The translations under genes were made by a program, and so were the position numbers. Below the pieces are notes generated by a model, which was not told the DNA's origin, searched no databases, and was given only the letters and a program-made list of their open reading frames with translations. A DNA stretch of 64,000 nt from Glossina fuscipes (taxonomy: Eukaryota; Arthropoda; Insecta; Diptera; Glossinidae), in assembly GCF_014805625.2 (NCBI RefSeq), contig NW_024003472.1, positions 155,009 to 219,008 on the forward strand, in the 5' to 3' direction. The first letter of the stretch is position 1. Each line of letters begins with the position of its first letter. This document shows positions 22,903 through 34,302 of the stretch, in pieces.

Positions 22903-23948
22903 ATGGATTGTTTGTATACACCTTGTCGGGCGAAAACAGTCCCGGAATCTGATAGATTCGTTTCTTGTGGGCTTTGCGAGCGCTTTGGTCATGCAAAGTG
23001 TGCCGGTATTCTCGGCCGTGCTGCTGACGCAGTCGCTGACCCGTCTAAAGGCTTAAGACCTCCTAACTGTAGGCAGCGGGACATTAATTTTTATAAAGTT
23101 TTCACGGAGACCAGTTATGGTTTCTCGGAATTGAGTAGAAATCTCAGCTCCTTGTGGGAAAAGTTTGAGCTCATTAAGTCTAGGTTTGATGAGTGGCGTT
23201 TTATTGGACACTCATCTTCTACTCGTAGCGTAGCGTGTGGGACGTCACCTCTGGGTTTCTCCAAATCTGATTCTTTGGTACAAGTTACCGCTCCCTCTAA
23301 CTCTACAATGAACAGTAATATTTCCGATATTGCTGAGTCGGTTGGTAACAAAACAGTTACAAACAAGCCGGCAAGTCCGTCGGTTTTAAGCTACGCTGAA
23401 GTGGCAAGGGTACCTCCGCCTAGAGCCGCCACTCATTCTAATCAAGCGCCATCGCCTAATTATAATGAAGAGAAAAATAAATCATCCTCTCCCACTGGCT
23501 ACTTGCATATGAACGCTGGTCACCAGACTGGGCAAGTCTCACAAGCTGCCGGTACAAGGGCGATAACCCCATCTATATTCTCGCCAACTCTAAACTCTCC
23601 TACCGTGAACCCCCTCGTGTTCTAAGTATTGACATTTGCTTGATGGCAGTTCCTCCCAGAGAAGCAATATTTGTGTCAAGACTGGCACCTGAAACATCGG
23701 TGGATAACATAAAAAGTTATCTGGCCGCGAAAGTCACATCTGTCGACTTAAAGCGCGTTAGCATCTTCAAAATCGCTCTTTCTCAATCTAGGGCAATCTC
23801 CTCTTTTAAAATACTAGTTCCGACTGAAACCAGTGATATGTTGTTAAACAAACAACTGTGGCCAATAGGATCATTAATTAAGGAATTTATCCCTCGAGAT
23901 CGTCGCCGTAATACCAAACCAATAGTCTTGTCGCCTTCAAAAAACTAA
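22903..23948 (+). pseudogene. LINE B ORF1 (PHD-like plus RRM-like), one frameshift
   Basis: Start ATG at 22,903. Residues 1-60 form a PHD-like zinc-binding region: an early Cys pair, then CGLCERFGHAKCAG, a late PPNCRQRD and INFY. Residues about 65-95 are helical (FSELSRNLSSLWEKFELIK). A Ser/Pro-rich linker with TPSIFSPTLNSP ends at 23,625. A net loss of one nucleotide relative to copy C then shifts the frame. The second part (23,640-23,948, 102 codons) is RRM-like: IFVSRLAPETSVDNIKSYL ... SLIKEFIPRD. Proteins of this layout bind the element RNA. The frameshift is shared with copy A. Confidence 0.88.
23939..23945 (+). promoter_or_regulatory. Putative -1 ribosomal frameshift heptamer, LINE B
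   Basis: A-AAA-AAC in ORF1 phase, followed directly by TAA (23,946-23,948). After a -1 slip the ribosome would read CTA AAT and continue into the endonuclease N-terminus (SLIYQNVRGLNSK). An ATG at 23,949 overlapping the stop is in the ORF1 frame, not in the endonuclease frame, so simple reinitiation there would not give ORF2. Confidence 0.5.
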
Positions 23949-26347
23949 ATGTTTCTTCAGGCGCACTATCTCTCATTTATCAAAATGTTAGGGGCCTAAA
24001 TTCAAAAATTCGTTCTACTTTTCTAAATTCAGTGGGCACGGAATTTTTCTGTATTGCCTTCACTGAAACTTGGCTAAAACCCGATCTTCATTCGTCGGAA
24101 CTTTGTCACAATTCTTTCCAAGTCTTTAGAAATGATCGAGTGAATCGCATTGATAGTGGTGTATTAATTGCTATATCTGCGTCGGTCCCGTCCAATTAAA
24201 TAGAATTTCCCACTTCTCCTATCGTTGAATTTGTCGCCATTTGTGCAAAAATGCCTAATAAACAGCTATTTATAATCTGCTCCTATATTCCCCCAAATTC
24301 TGATATCTCCATTTACAAGAAACACGCTGCCCTCATTTGTGAAATGCCCAAGCGGTCTAGACTTAACGATTTGGTAGTTGCATTGGGTGACTTCAATTTG
24401 CCTCAAGTCACTTGGTGTAACACTGATAATTCTGGCTGTTTGATTCCTACCTCAACATCTGGTAGAGCCGTTGTGTTCTTTAATGAATTGTTTGATCATA
24501 ATTTGGTTCAATATAATCGTACCCCTAATTGTAATTGATCTCTGCTTTGCCAACTTTCCCGAGATTAACGTAAATCGTTGTCCACCTTTTTACCTGAGGA
24601 TCCTTATCATCCATCAATGTGCATTTCCTTTCACCATAAGAATGATCGTTCGTTGAACTGCCTTAATGTGCCAAATTAAACTTCTTTAAATAAATGTTAT
24701 GATTTTCATAAAATCAATATTGTATTGCTAAAACATCGTCTTCCACATTTGACGCTTGATTTCCCAACCGGTAGTATTGAAAGCTTATTGTCATCGTTCT
24801 ACAATACATTAAATCTAGCTATTGCTGCATCTGTTCCGATCAAGGAGTGTCGACCTCGAAGCAGGTGTCCCCCGTGGTTTAATAAGACAACTAAATATCA
24901 CAAGAATAGGAAAAACTCGCTATTCAAAATATATTCGAAAAGTGGCTCTGCGCTCGACTATTTCGCTTACTCGGTGGCGAGGCATAGATTTAACTCCCTC
25001 AACCACCATTATTACTGCAGATACCTTCAGTTCATTAAATCCTCTCTGTTTGCTAATATTAAATACTTTTTTAAATTTGTTAACTCTAAAAGAAAAATTT
25101 CCACATATCCCTCTTATGTTTCTTTTAATGGCTCTAATCCCTCGGATGATTTTGAAGTCTCAAATCTATTTGCTGAGTATTTCCGACGAAACTTTTCGAT
25201 TGCTAATTTAGATTTATCAGCAAACTACCCATATCCTATAATTAACTCGGTTTCAATACCTAACTTGGTTATTTCAGAAGATGACGCTTTTAAAGGGTTG
25301 AGTTCTCTAAAATACAGTTGTTCGCCTGGACCTGATGGAATTCCATCATGTGTACTTAAATCTTGCGCTGTCGAGTTATGTGGTGTGATCTCAAAGATTT
25401 TTAACATGTCCCTGTATTTAGGTGTTTTCCCTTCATGTTGGAAGAGTAGTTTCCTTATTCCTATCCACAAGAGTGGAAGTACACAATTTGTTGAGAACTA
25501 CAGAGGCATAGCCAAGTTGAGTGTCTTGCTCAAGTTGTTCGAACGTATTGTGACTCAACATCTGGCCTTTGCCATTAATTCGTATATTTCTCCGCACCAG
25601 CACGGCTTTCGGAAAGGGCGATCTACAGTCACCAACTTGTTCGAGTTTACCTGTCATGTTTTCAAGGCTTTTTCTAGTGGCTCTCGCACAGATGTCATTT
25701 ACACTGATTTAAGCAAAGTATTTGATATGGTTAACCATAGACTACTTATTTTTAAACTCCAAGCCTCTGGTTTCCCACCCTACTTAGTGAAATGGATAAG
25801 CTCTTATCTGCACAATAGATTCTTCAGGGTTTTGTTTAACTTCATCACCTCGGATGAATTCCCCGTTATATCTGGCGTACCTCAAGGCAGCCACTTAGGT
25901 CCCATTTTATTTATTTTATACATTAATGATCCTCCATCGGTGGCTAATTCCAGCCAGTTCTTAATGTATGCGGATGATGTGAAACTGTTTTCCTCCTTCC
26001 CTGTTGAATCGCAATCACATCAGCTTCAAGGTGACTTGGATAATTTTGTTGCTCTTTGAATCTTCTGAAACTAAATCTGAGTAAATGTAAGAAGCTTTCT
26101 TTCTCAAGAAGAAAGTCATTCATTACTCAGTATTTAATTGTTCGCATAAGTTGGAGGACGTCGATTCGGTCACAAATTTAAGCGTTCTAATTAACCATAG
26201 GTTACGTTTTAACTTGCATATTGAGCTCGTGTTAAGCAAAGCTAGGTCCGCGCTTGGTTTTATAAACGGGTGGTCAAAGAGGTTGATGATCCTTATACTA
26301 TGAAAAGACTGGACATGTGTTTAGTTAGACTATGTCTTACTTAAACT
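23945..26347 (+). pseudogene. LINE B ORF2 remnant (endonuclease plus reverse transcriptase)
   Basis: Endonuclease with NVRGLNSK, FTETWLK and GDFNLPQVTW (to 24,538), with an in-frame TAA near 24,197 and an 11-nt deletion near 24,535. The linker and RT are open over 24,725-26,059 (444 codons) with SPGPDGIPSCVL, NYRGIAKLS, QHGFRKGRSTV, TDLSKVFDMVNH, GVPQGSHLGP and YADD. The frame breaks at 26,047-26,060. The C-terminal quarter is mostly deleted before YLN and the stop. In the DLSKAFD motif this copy has Val for Ala. The RT core is well kept but cannot be translated as part of a full ORF2. Confidence 0.92.
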
Positions 26348-26660
26348 AGCTTTTATGCTTAAAAGTCGTTACGATTGGAAAATTAATTATTGTCAATTTA
26401 TTATCGGTTGCCAGGCTTATGCATGTTTGCGATGGCTTAGGGGTTCATTTGCAATTTGGTCCTGTACCGGTTGTAAGTGTGGCCCTATGCTGATAGTGTA
26501 CATGCTTTTTTTTTCTTTTTTTGTTTTTCATCTTATTTGTTTTATTATACTTATACTAAATTTTATTATTAATTAATATAAGTTTTGCATTAAGAGCCAA
26601 TTGAACTCGACTGTTTTGTTTAGTTGAGTTTCTAGTATAAGTCGAATAAATAAATAAATA

Positions 26661-28107
26661 AATGAAGTGGAATTAATACAGTTAATTGATATATGCGGGT
26701 CCAATTCAACATCTCAATAATTTTTTGTAACTTAGCAGCAACCAGCTCCCATGTATCACAAACCCATCGGTCGGCATTGCCTAAATTGTAAACTTTTCTT
26801 TGCAACCACTTGACGTACAATTCTTCGTATACTTTACGTTTAAAAGAAAAACTTCATCCAATGTATTTCTTTGATCAACATTGTCTTGTTGTATCGTTCT
26901 CAACAACGCATACAGTAACAAAAAAAAGAGAAAAGGTTCTTCACAAATTTTTTGGTTTTTTGGGAAGTAGTTTATTTTTGTTTTATATTCCTCTCAGCTC
27001 TTCTTTACTCAAGCTGAATTCATACATGTTTGTTTGCGAATTAATTATTAAAAAAATATGTTTTCGTCTTTCTTATTAAAACTTTATACACCTTTTGTTT
27101 TTGTCTTTCTTTTGATTCACTCTAGAAGAAATTGCTTTTTCTAATCTCTTTATTTTTCTGTTTCCATTTATACGGGTTTGTATTAGTACGCCACGACTTA
27201 GGAAATGTTACATTACTTTATTATGACTTTATTATAAAGTTACTTTTGTTATTGTTGTAATACGCTGAATAACAGGTATGGACGATTATGTTTATGACGA
27301 CATGGCTATTGCCTCTTAAATGCAATATTAACTTAAAATTTAAAAAAACTAACACTCAACTATAAGCAATGGCTAAGGTATATTTACGTAAAACTCATGA
27401 TATATATACATGGATATATCTGCACTGCTTTTTTATTAAAATATAGTACCTTTTTGTACGACATTAACTGCGTTTTATCGGATTATCTTTAATTCTTAGG
27501 CCAATTTGTAGAACAAATTTCAGCTTTCTGTTTCTTTCAAAATATCGATAACACTTTCTTTATTCAGTATCAAAAAAAATTTGTTTTATATACAGTTTTT
27601 GATGGCAAAGCAATAAATGGCTTTTGTTCTTAATTGATTATTCATATCTTGCTTATAAATTGGTTGCGAGTTTCTCTTGTTCTTCGGTAATGATTCTGGT
27701 ATTTTAATCTTCTTCTTATTCACGCATACAACCATTGTTAGTTAAAATCGCCGCTTCTTCAGACAATATGTTCTCAAAGATCTTGATTTTAGAAACTTAT
27801 GTCCAGTTCAACAAACAGACAAACAAACAAAAGGCTAATCGTCCCTAACCTTTGATTTTATGAAATGGTAAACAAAATATTTAACCTCCTTAAGTACTTT
27901 AATTATTCTCTAATCGTACCATCACGAACTTTTATGGACCTTAAACACATTCAGCTTCTTTTTTTTTCAAGATAGCTTAGCCCTATTTATTGTTAGTAAA
28001 TCTAATAGCACACTGTTTAAATTCCTCAGTCTAATTATCATTTTCAGTAATTTTTTTATTTTTGGCATCCTTTGCCATTAATGTAAGTTTCAATTATATT
28101 AATATAC
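26661..28107. other. Unassigned AT-rich region
   Basis: No recognised element. A 62-codon open stretch on the minus strand (26,632-26,820; VYNLGNADRWVCDTWELV) is unusually non-repetitive but matches no family I know, and overlaps the end of LINE B. Confidence 0.35.
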
Positions 28108-28143
<36 letters not shown>

Positions 28144-28262
28144 TTCGCACGAGAAATAAATTCTAAGACTAAACTCGTAAAGCACTAGCATCTAAGGCTA
28201 TTGGGTTTTATTAAAAACTCTACCGCACTTGAGATTCGAACCCACGACCATTGAGTTACTCC
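28108..28262 (-). mobile_element. tRNA-derived SINE, 5' truncated copy
   Basis: On the minus strand: B-box-like GGGTTCGAATCTC (28,231-28,243), the body TGCGGTAGAGTTTTTAATAA and GATGCTAGTGCTTTA, and a long (AAT)n tail at 28,108-28,141. The head upstream of the B box is short compared with the 13.7 kb copy, so the 5' end seems cut. Confidence 0.85.
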
Positions 28263-28745
28263 ACGAATTCAATACATACATCACATATCTTAATATTAAG
28301 ACAGACGCCATTATGTCTATCGAGGTTGTAAATAATGAGTTTTGGTTGAATCTCGTTCAAGAAGAAGGAATTGTTGAGCAATTATTAGCCAATGATTACA
28401 GCTTAAGCGGAGGAAAATATCGACGACGTAGGGAAAGCAAGTACTCACGCCAGCGTACAGTACTTCAGTTAAACCGTTCATAGAAAATTTAGCTTTTTAA
28501 TTCACTTCAATTCTTCCAGTAGCAACTATGTCAATAGATGCGAAACGCTTGCCATTGAATATATAAGACTGCATAAGCTTACGTATACTTTTAGAGAAAT
28601 TAAAATTGTGATAGAGTTTTTCATGAGCTATGCATGTGGGACACTATCGAAATACTTCAAAAGATTTAGAGTGATAAGTAACAAGAATAGAAAGATCAGA
28701 TTCGCCGGGGACGAAATCCAAGCTGATAAGCATAAATGAAGCATC
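28263..28745 (+). other. Unassigned stretch with an 84-codon open frame
   Basis: An open frame (28,229-28,483) begins inside the SINE and continues with a non-repetitive, charged sequence (FWLNLVQEEGIVEQLL). I do not recognise it; the SINE-derived start makes a real gene unlikely. Confidence 0.3.
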
Positions 28746-29462
28746 TTAATACTTTATGAAATTAAACCTAAAAAAATGCAAGAAGCTTTCTTTCTTAAGA
28801 AGGAACTCATTCAGTGCTGAGTATTTCATTGACTCATACAAGTTGGAAAACGTTGGTTCGTTTATCGATTTAGGAGTTCTATTCGATCAAAAATTACGTT
28901 TTATTTTGCACATTGAGCTTTCTTTAAGTAAAGGTAGGTCCTTAAGAGGTGGTCCAAAGAGCTGAAGTTTCTCTACATTACAAAAAATCTATACATGTGC
29001 TTAGTTAGACCAATACTTGAGCATGAATCGGTTCTTAATGAAGTTAATTAATGGTATTATCGATCCGTCCACATTACTTGGTGAGATACACTTTAACGTC
29101 CGCTTTTCTAGGCGGCTTAGGTTCATTAAGTTGAGTCAATATAATTACGAACTGTTTAACGCGTTTAGAGTTGCTTGCAGAAACTTCAATGATGTCTAGC
29201 ACTTAATCCTAATATAACATTCTTTATAGCCTATCAAAAAAACTTTACTAAAACGCACGATCTTAACATCTTATTATGATTCGAAAATTAACTGGAGCTG
29301 TTTACTGCACCGGTTGCCAAGCTTTTGCATGTTTGCGATCGCTTAGGGGCGGACTTACAATTAGTATAAGACTTACTTCTAAGAGTCAGTTGTATTTTAC
29401 TTTTAATTTGTCTTAGTTGAGTTTCATTGCAAGTAAAATATATATATATATATATAAATAAA
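28746..29462 (+). mobile_element. LINE copy E, 3' fragment
   Basis: The ORF2 C-terminal region from FMKLNLKKCKKLSFLRRN (28,753 onward) through GVLFDQKLRF to FRVACRNFNDV (29,199), with a deletion around 29,010-29,040. It is followed by the 3' UTR block GCCAAGCTTTTGCATGTTTG (29,317-29,336) and a TA-rich/ATAAATAAATA end at 29,437-29,464. Typical 5'-truncated LINE insertion, with stops throughout. Confidence 0.8.
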
Positions 29463-30459
29463 TAACGAAACAGTACGATTTGTTATTTCATGATATATTC
29501 TACAATTTAGAAAAGAATGACGGAATAGTAACTGGCCTTAAATTATCCAAAGCTAACGGAATTCCATGTTTGATACTGGTCTTATATTAGCCATTTTCCA
29601 ATCATCAGGAAATTATGAAGTGTTGTATATAGACTTCTTCTACTACTTCTTCTACTTCTACTACTAGGAAAAATTATTTTAGCACGTTGATGCTTAAATT
29701 ATTGCAGATGTGGATTCGGATGTTCTGTAAATGTAAATTGATTTATATTCGTCCTACAATGCCAATTAATCTAATGTGTGATGTTGTTTTATTCGTAGTG
29801 ATAGAATTACAATTGAGATGTGTTTGAATTTCACTGTTTAATCTGTTATTGTCAAAGAAACCCTCCTGATTTTATTAAAGGACGTTGTAAGAATTTTTAC
29901 GACCCGTATAAAGCTAAGGAGTTGCTTGTGTTCTAAGTGCGATCAAGCTTGAAAAACGCCGCGGTTATTCGGCCTGTCTAGATATAGACGCTACTCGGCA
30001 AATGTGCACAAGCAATGACTTCTTTTTGCCTCACATAATCTAGGAGGATGTCCAAACATAATACTGCGGTAATCTACAAGGCTAATCTAAGCAGAAAAGT
30101 TTATTGATTAATTTTAGTTTTTACGGTTTCTTTTTTTCAGTTGCTACAACCGTGTTACTGATTGTACGAAAGCTGATATAAAATTGATTATTTGGTGTCT
30201 TGGTGGTTATTATTATTATCACATGCTTTATTCATTTTTATAATTGCATCAATATGTCAGAAATATTGCAATAGTCCAATAAGCAATTTGTGACCGCAAT
30301 TTAGTCAATCTAATATTTCAAAGAAAAAAACCAATGTTAAGGGTTTATAAGTCTGTCAGGCTTAAGCTGACGCTATTGCTATTGACATTAACAGATACAT
30401 CCAATACAATGTATTTACAAATTATCACGCGACTCATTTACTGCCTCCTTGTATAAAAT
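29463..30459. other. Unassigned region with a CTT/CTA microsatellite
   Basis: A pyrimidine-rich triplet run (CTT/CTA)n occupies about 29,628-29,665. Otherwise no recognised feature. Confidence 0.5.
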
Positions 30460-31020
30460 TATGTAATGCTCATTGTGTCTTTTACCAAAAATTCGGTTCG
30501 TTTCTCATAAAATAGTTTTCATTCTTAAGACATCTATTTCTCCTTCGCAGCACCTAACGATCCTTTTAGAATTTACTTGTTATGATTCACAAGCTAATGT
30601 CACATGTGCAAGCTTTAGTGAAGCCTTTAATTGCGTTAACCATAAGTTACTAATTCCTAAACTGCAGCCATTGAGAGAATAAACTCTTCTCTTCATAATA
30701 GATCATTCAGAGTTCTTTTCAAATCCATCACCTCCGATGAATTTCCCGCCACGTCTACGGTCCCTTAAGGTAGGCATATAGGTCTAAATGATTTGGTTAG
30801 ATGGTGCTCATATAACTTAACCACATCCTCAAGGAGGAACTCATTTACATTGAGTACATCATTTATTCACACGAATTGGGAAAGCTAAGTTCATTCATTG
30901 ATATATGTAGTTTATTTCACAAAAGACTATGTTTTAATCTGCACAATGAGCTCTCCATTCGGCTACAAGTGTGCCGCTATACTAGAAGTATGCACACTTT
31001 CTTTCCTGTTTATTTATACA
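30460..31020 (+). mobile_element. LINE copy F, RT fragment
   Basis: Pieces of the RT are readable: SPSQHLTILLEFTC (30,539-30,580), SEAFNCVNHKLLIPKL (30,618-30,665), then DHSEFFSN and LRSLKVGI in broken frames, and a trace of the C-terminal region near 30,830-30,960. The catalytic YADD is missing. Highly diverged member of the main family. Confidence 0.65.
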
Positions 31021-31579
31021 TGAATTTGCCACTTTATTGATACTTTATTTTTTACTTTATTTGTGTTGTTTGAGTAAATATGTCAAACCTCAGTTACAAT
31101 TATGTATTAAAGAGTTATCTATTCATCTTGCATCGAGTTGCACTACTATTTCGGTTCTTCTAACGATAAAGCTTCTTCGACACTTTCGGAATCAAAAACA
31201 TCTTCAGATACTGACTGCATTTATTATAGATTGTTTTTCTATTGATTATTATTACTAAATATTTATTTCCTTAATTCTTTACCTAATAGAACCTGTCGGA
31301 AATTGTTTTCCTTATTACATCTAAAAGGACACAATAACTCTGAGCAATGAAGGATTGCTGTTTTAGCCTAAACGCAGATTGAAGGTCTGTGGGCTGACGT
31401 ACACAGTACAGAGAAGCATAATGCGAAAAACGTTATCGATCATTTAAAACTAATGATAATAATAGACCTGGTTTCGTTCAAGAAGAGAAAATCGCTATGG
31501 ATATGTGATCAAATTTAGAAAAATCTTTTGAAGACTCAGGCCTAACGCATCATATAAGGTTGTTGCGCTTGTTAGTAAA
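31021..31579. other. Unassigned
   Basis: No recognised motif; the end of this stretch may be the upstream part of the copia remnant. Confidence 0.3.
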
Positions 31580-33110
31580 AGAGTGGAGAAATTGGTAATG
31601 ATACTGCATTTTGATGTATGCGACCTTACGGAGTTAGCGCCATTTGACAGTTCGTATTATTTCCTTGTGTTTGCGTATGACTTGAGCAGAAAATTACTTG
31701 GGTTTGGAAGAATAGTAATTTTTGTATCATTATCAAATAACCGGTCCATACTCCGGAAAAAGAGGGGGTGGATAAAAAGATGAACCTAACACTCATCGAT
31801 AAAGTAGCTGTTATTAAAAAAAATGCAAGAGAAATTTTCGGCGAAATCAGTTCATGCAGCGACATACCTGATCAACCGTTTCTCATGTAAAGATATTCAA
31901 AATTGAGCGTCGGAAGAAGCATGGTCTTGATGTAAACCCTCCTTAACACAGGTTAAAGGTTTTTGGTTGGGTGGTTAAAGGAAAACGCAAAACGCTTGAT
32001 CCTATGGGTATATTTGTTGGACACTATGAAACTTGAAACGGTACAGATTTAAGGATGCAAATATTTGTAAAAGAGTGGTAAGCTAAAATGCTGCTTCAAT
32101 GGAAAAGAAATTGTACTTTGCAAAAACTAAAAACGAAGGGAATACTTATGACATCCCTTTCTATAAAGTTAAGATATCAGAAAAAAGTCGTGATCTATAT
32201 GAAGAGGTGTTGGAGGCAGTTCTATTTCTTGGTAGCACAAGCATTTGCATTTTTTTTTTTATTTAATTTTTTAATTTAACTTATATTTTTATTTAATGTT
32301 GGGAGAAAAGAAAAAGTGTATAAAGACAAATATTTTAAAGAGAATTTAAACAAAATGTCGATATTCTGAAAGATCATATTCGTTGAAAAGAGAGTTTACA
32401 AATCGGCAGCAATAAGGTGAAATCCTCTGTTCAGATTATAAGTGAATTTCCATATATAAAGATGAAGAAGTAACACTAACAATAGTTCCAAAAAATAAAA
32501 AGGTTCTTACAAGAGAAATAGACATTCCAAATATTCTTTCGCAAGATGAGACAATGTAAGAAGAAGGCTTAAAAACATCACCCCGAACTCGAACCGGCCA
32601 TATGTTGAATCTAATGCTGATTTTGTAGAACGAACTATTGTAAAGCAAGTACCAACCAGTCCGTAAGCAAACTTATAGAAGGATGCAATAAAGGAAGAAT
32701 AGTAAGCGCTTATAGACTGTGTTTTTGATTAAAGCGTAACTCTTCTAGAGAAGTTGAAAGCTGAAAGGCAAGTCAGGTAATTAAAGAATATTCCTTGATT
32801 AAGCTGACTACTTTTCGCATGTCCATGGTTATTCATCATTGTATTTATAACTGATATTATCTGTTAAATTCGATTTCGACATTGCCCAAATAGACGCAGT
32901 CACCACGTTTTCGCAAAGCGAGCTAGATGAAGGCATCTACATGCAGCCTAGAACGATCGATGGTCAACAAGACTAAGTTTATAAACTTGAAATTCAATAT
33001 ACGGTTTAAAACAAGTAAGTCTTTATTGGAAGAAGAAACTCAGTAAATCTTATAGCAATTTTGGTTATCGACAATCTAAACTAGACCATGTTTAAAAAGT
33101 AGACCAATAT
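31580..33110 (+). pseudogene. Ty1/copia pol remnant (integrase and reverse transcriptase)
   Basis: The integrase core is suggested by HFDVCDL...SSYYFLVFAYDLSRK at 31,608-31,690, where copia elements have an HTDVWGP and a YFVTFIDDYSRK-like line. Further on, a late integrase segment reads GKRKTLDPMGIFVGHYE (31,982-32,032). The RT palm is clear at about 32,880-32,985: IAQIDAVTTFSQSELDEGIY then VYKLEI, matching the DVKTAFLNGELDEEIYM-type line of copia RT. Stops and shifts are frequent, and the YxDD line is not readable. This group has integrase upstream of RT, which is the order seen here. Confidence 0.7.
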
Positions 33111-33259
33111 TGAAGTTAAGCGGCGCGGGTATATCGAATATCACAAATATTCTTTTCTAAATTTATAGCACTGTAACAGACATCTGTGCCGAATTTTACA
33201 TAATAAGCTTCGTTAGTGTTTCAGCTGCACATGTTTTATACGACACAGAAAGTATTTTC

Positions 33260-33990
33260 GTTCAATTATTGCAATGCGCGGTTTTGTTGACCAAAGAAGT
33301 TGCATTGAATTTCGTTTTCGATATGAAATTTCTTGTGCGAAAACTTTTAGTATAGTGAAAACAGCCTTCGGTGAACAGACTTTTTCTGAATGAAATGTTT
33401 ACAAGTGATATAAGCAGTTCAAGGAATGCCAAGATCGGATTCAAGACGAAGAGCGTGCCGGATGACCATCGACCTCTATCGTTGAAAGTCACATCAAACA
33501 AGTCAAATATTCGGTGCTCAAAAACCTTCGATTACCTATAAGGCTCCTTGCTGACACTGTTGACATTTGAAACCACATTAAAATTTGTAAGCAGGTGATA
33601 TCTGACCATGAAACGCATTATTACAGAAGATGAAACTTGTGTCTACGTATAAGACCTCGAAGCAATCGATCAGACGAGCGAATATCGTCCAAAAGCTGAG
33701 CCAAGCCGAAAAAACCGCGTCAAAGTCATACAGTAATAAAGGTGATGGTGACAGTTTTCGTCGATTATCGTGATGTTCTGTACTATCAACTTCTTCCACC
33801 GGACCAAAGTGTTATATCTCGTTTATGTTGAGCAAAAAAGATCGGAATTGTGAAACGACAACTCTTAGGTTTTGCGTCACGACAATGCGTCACCTCAAAC
33901 TTTCGCTAATAATTCAACCCACATCATTCAACAAACACAGTATTCATTGGACTACTCCCATGTGACGTCTGGTAGTTTTCTGAATTCAAA
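33260..33990 (+). pseudogene. mariner-family transposase remnant (M2)
   Basis: Read in shifting frames: IEFRFRYEISCAKTFSI at about 33,306, then NVYKWYKQFKECQDRIQDEE and RAG.PSTS (33,395-33,480), the N-terminal helix-turn-helix domain of mariner transposases. Next come LKNLRLPIRLLAD and ITEDETCVYV (33,616-33,645), the first catalytic Asp region (GDETWVY in active proteins), then RPKAEPSRKNRVKV, VFVDYRDVLYYQLLPPDQ, and HDNASPQTFANNSTHI (33,877-33,925), holding the second Asp (HDNA). The third catalytic residue is lost. Many stops. Enzymes of this type cut and paste at TA sites. Confidence 0.8.
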
Positions 33991-34302
33991 AAGCCACCCC
34001 AGGTCTCTTCAACCGAATCAAATCTTATGTTCAACACTCGGACTTAATCTTAAATACGAAAAAAGACAAATTAAAAAAAACTAAAATCCATGCATAAATT
34101 AACAAGTAAAATAAAAAAGTATATATTCTTACATAGATGTATGCGCCAGTGTAACTCCTAACTGGGAGGAAGTCTCTTAGCCGATGTATACATTCAAAAA
34201 TTTGACAGTTCATGAACATATTTACTTTGAATCATGCGAAACTTTAACATTTGAAAGATAGTTTGGATACGAAATAGGTAACACGCAAAGTAAATTTTCA
34301 CT

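Larger units (their letters stand above)
22903..26660 (+). mobile_element. LINE copy B, most complete at the 5' side
   Basis: Carries ORF1 from its start codon, the ORF1/ORF2 junction, the endonuclease and RT, the 3' UTR block (about 26,405-26,460) and a terminal (AATA)n tail at 26,645-26,660. It is the only copy here with an apparently complete ORF1 N-terminus. Broken by the lesions it shares with copy A, and by a private deletion of about 450 nt that removes the ORF2 C-terminus (26,320-26,335) between short matching sequences. The tail is a short tandem repeat, not poly-A; with the PHD-like ORF1 this favours a CR1-like clade over jockey, but a phylogeny would be needed. Confidence 0.92.

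Noticed and set aside
5525..26660. Copies A and B as arms of one recent large inverted duplication
   Set aside because: Their flanks, 5' ends, 3' ends and private deletions differ and they carry many substitutions, so a recent duplication does not fit; an old one is not excluded.
28108..28141. ATT repeat as an independent microsatellite
   Set aside because: It is the tail of the adjacent SINE, also present in shorter form in the other two copies.
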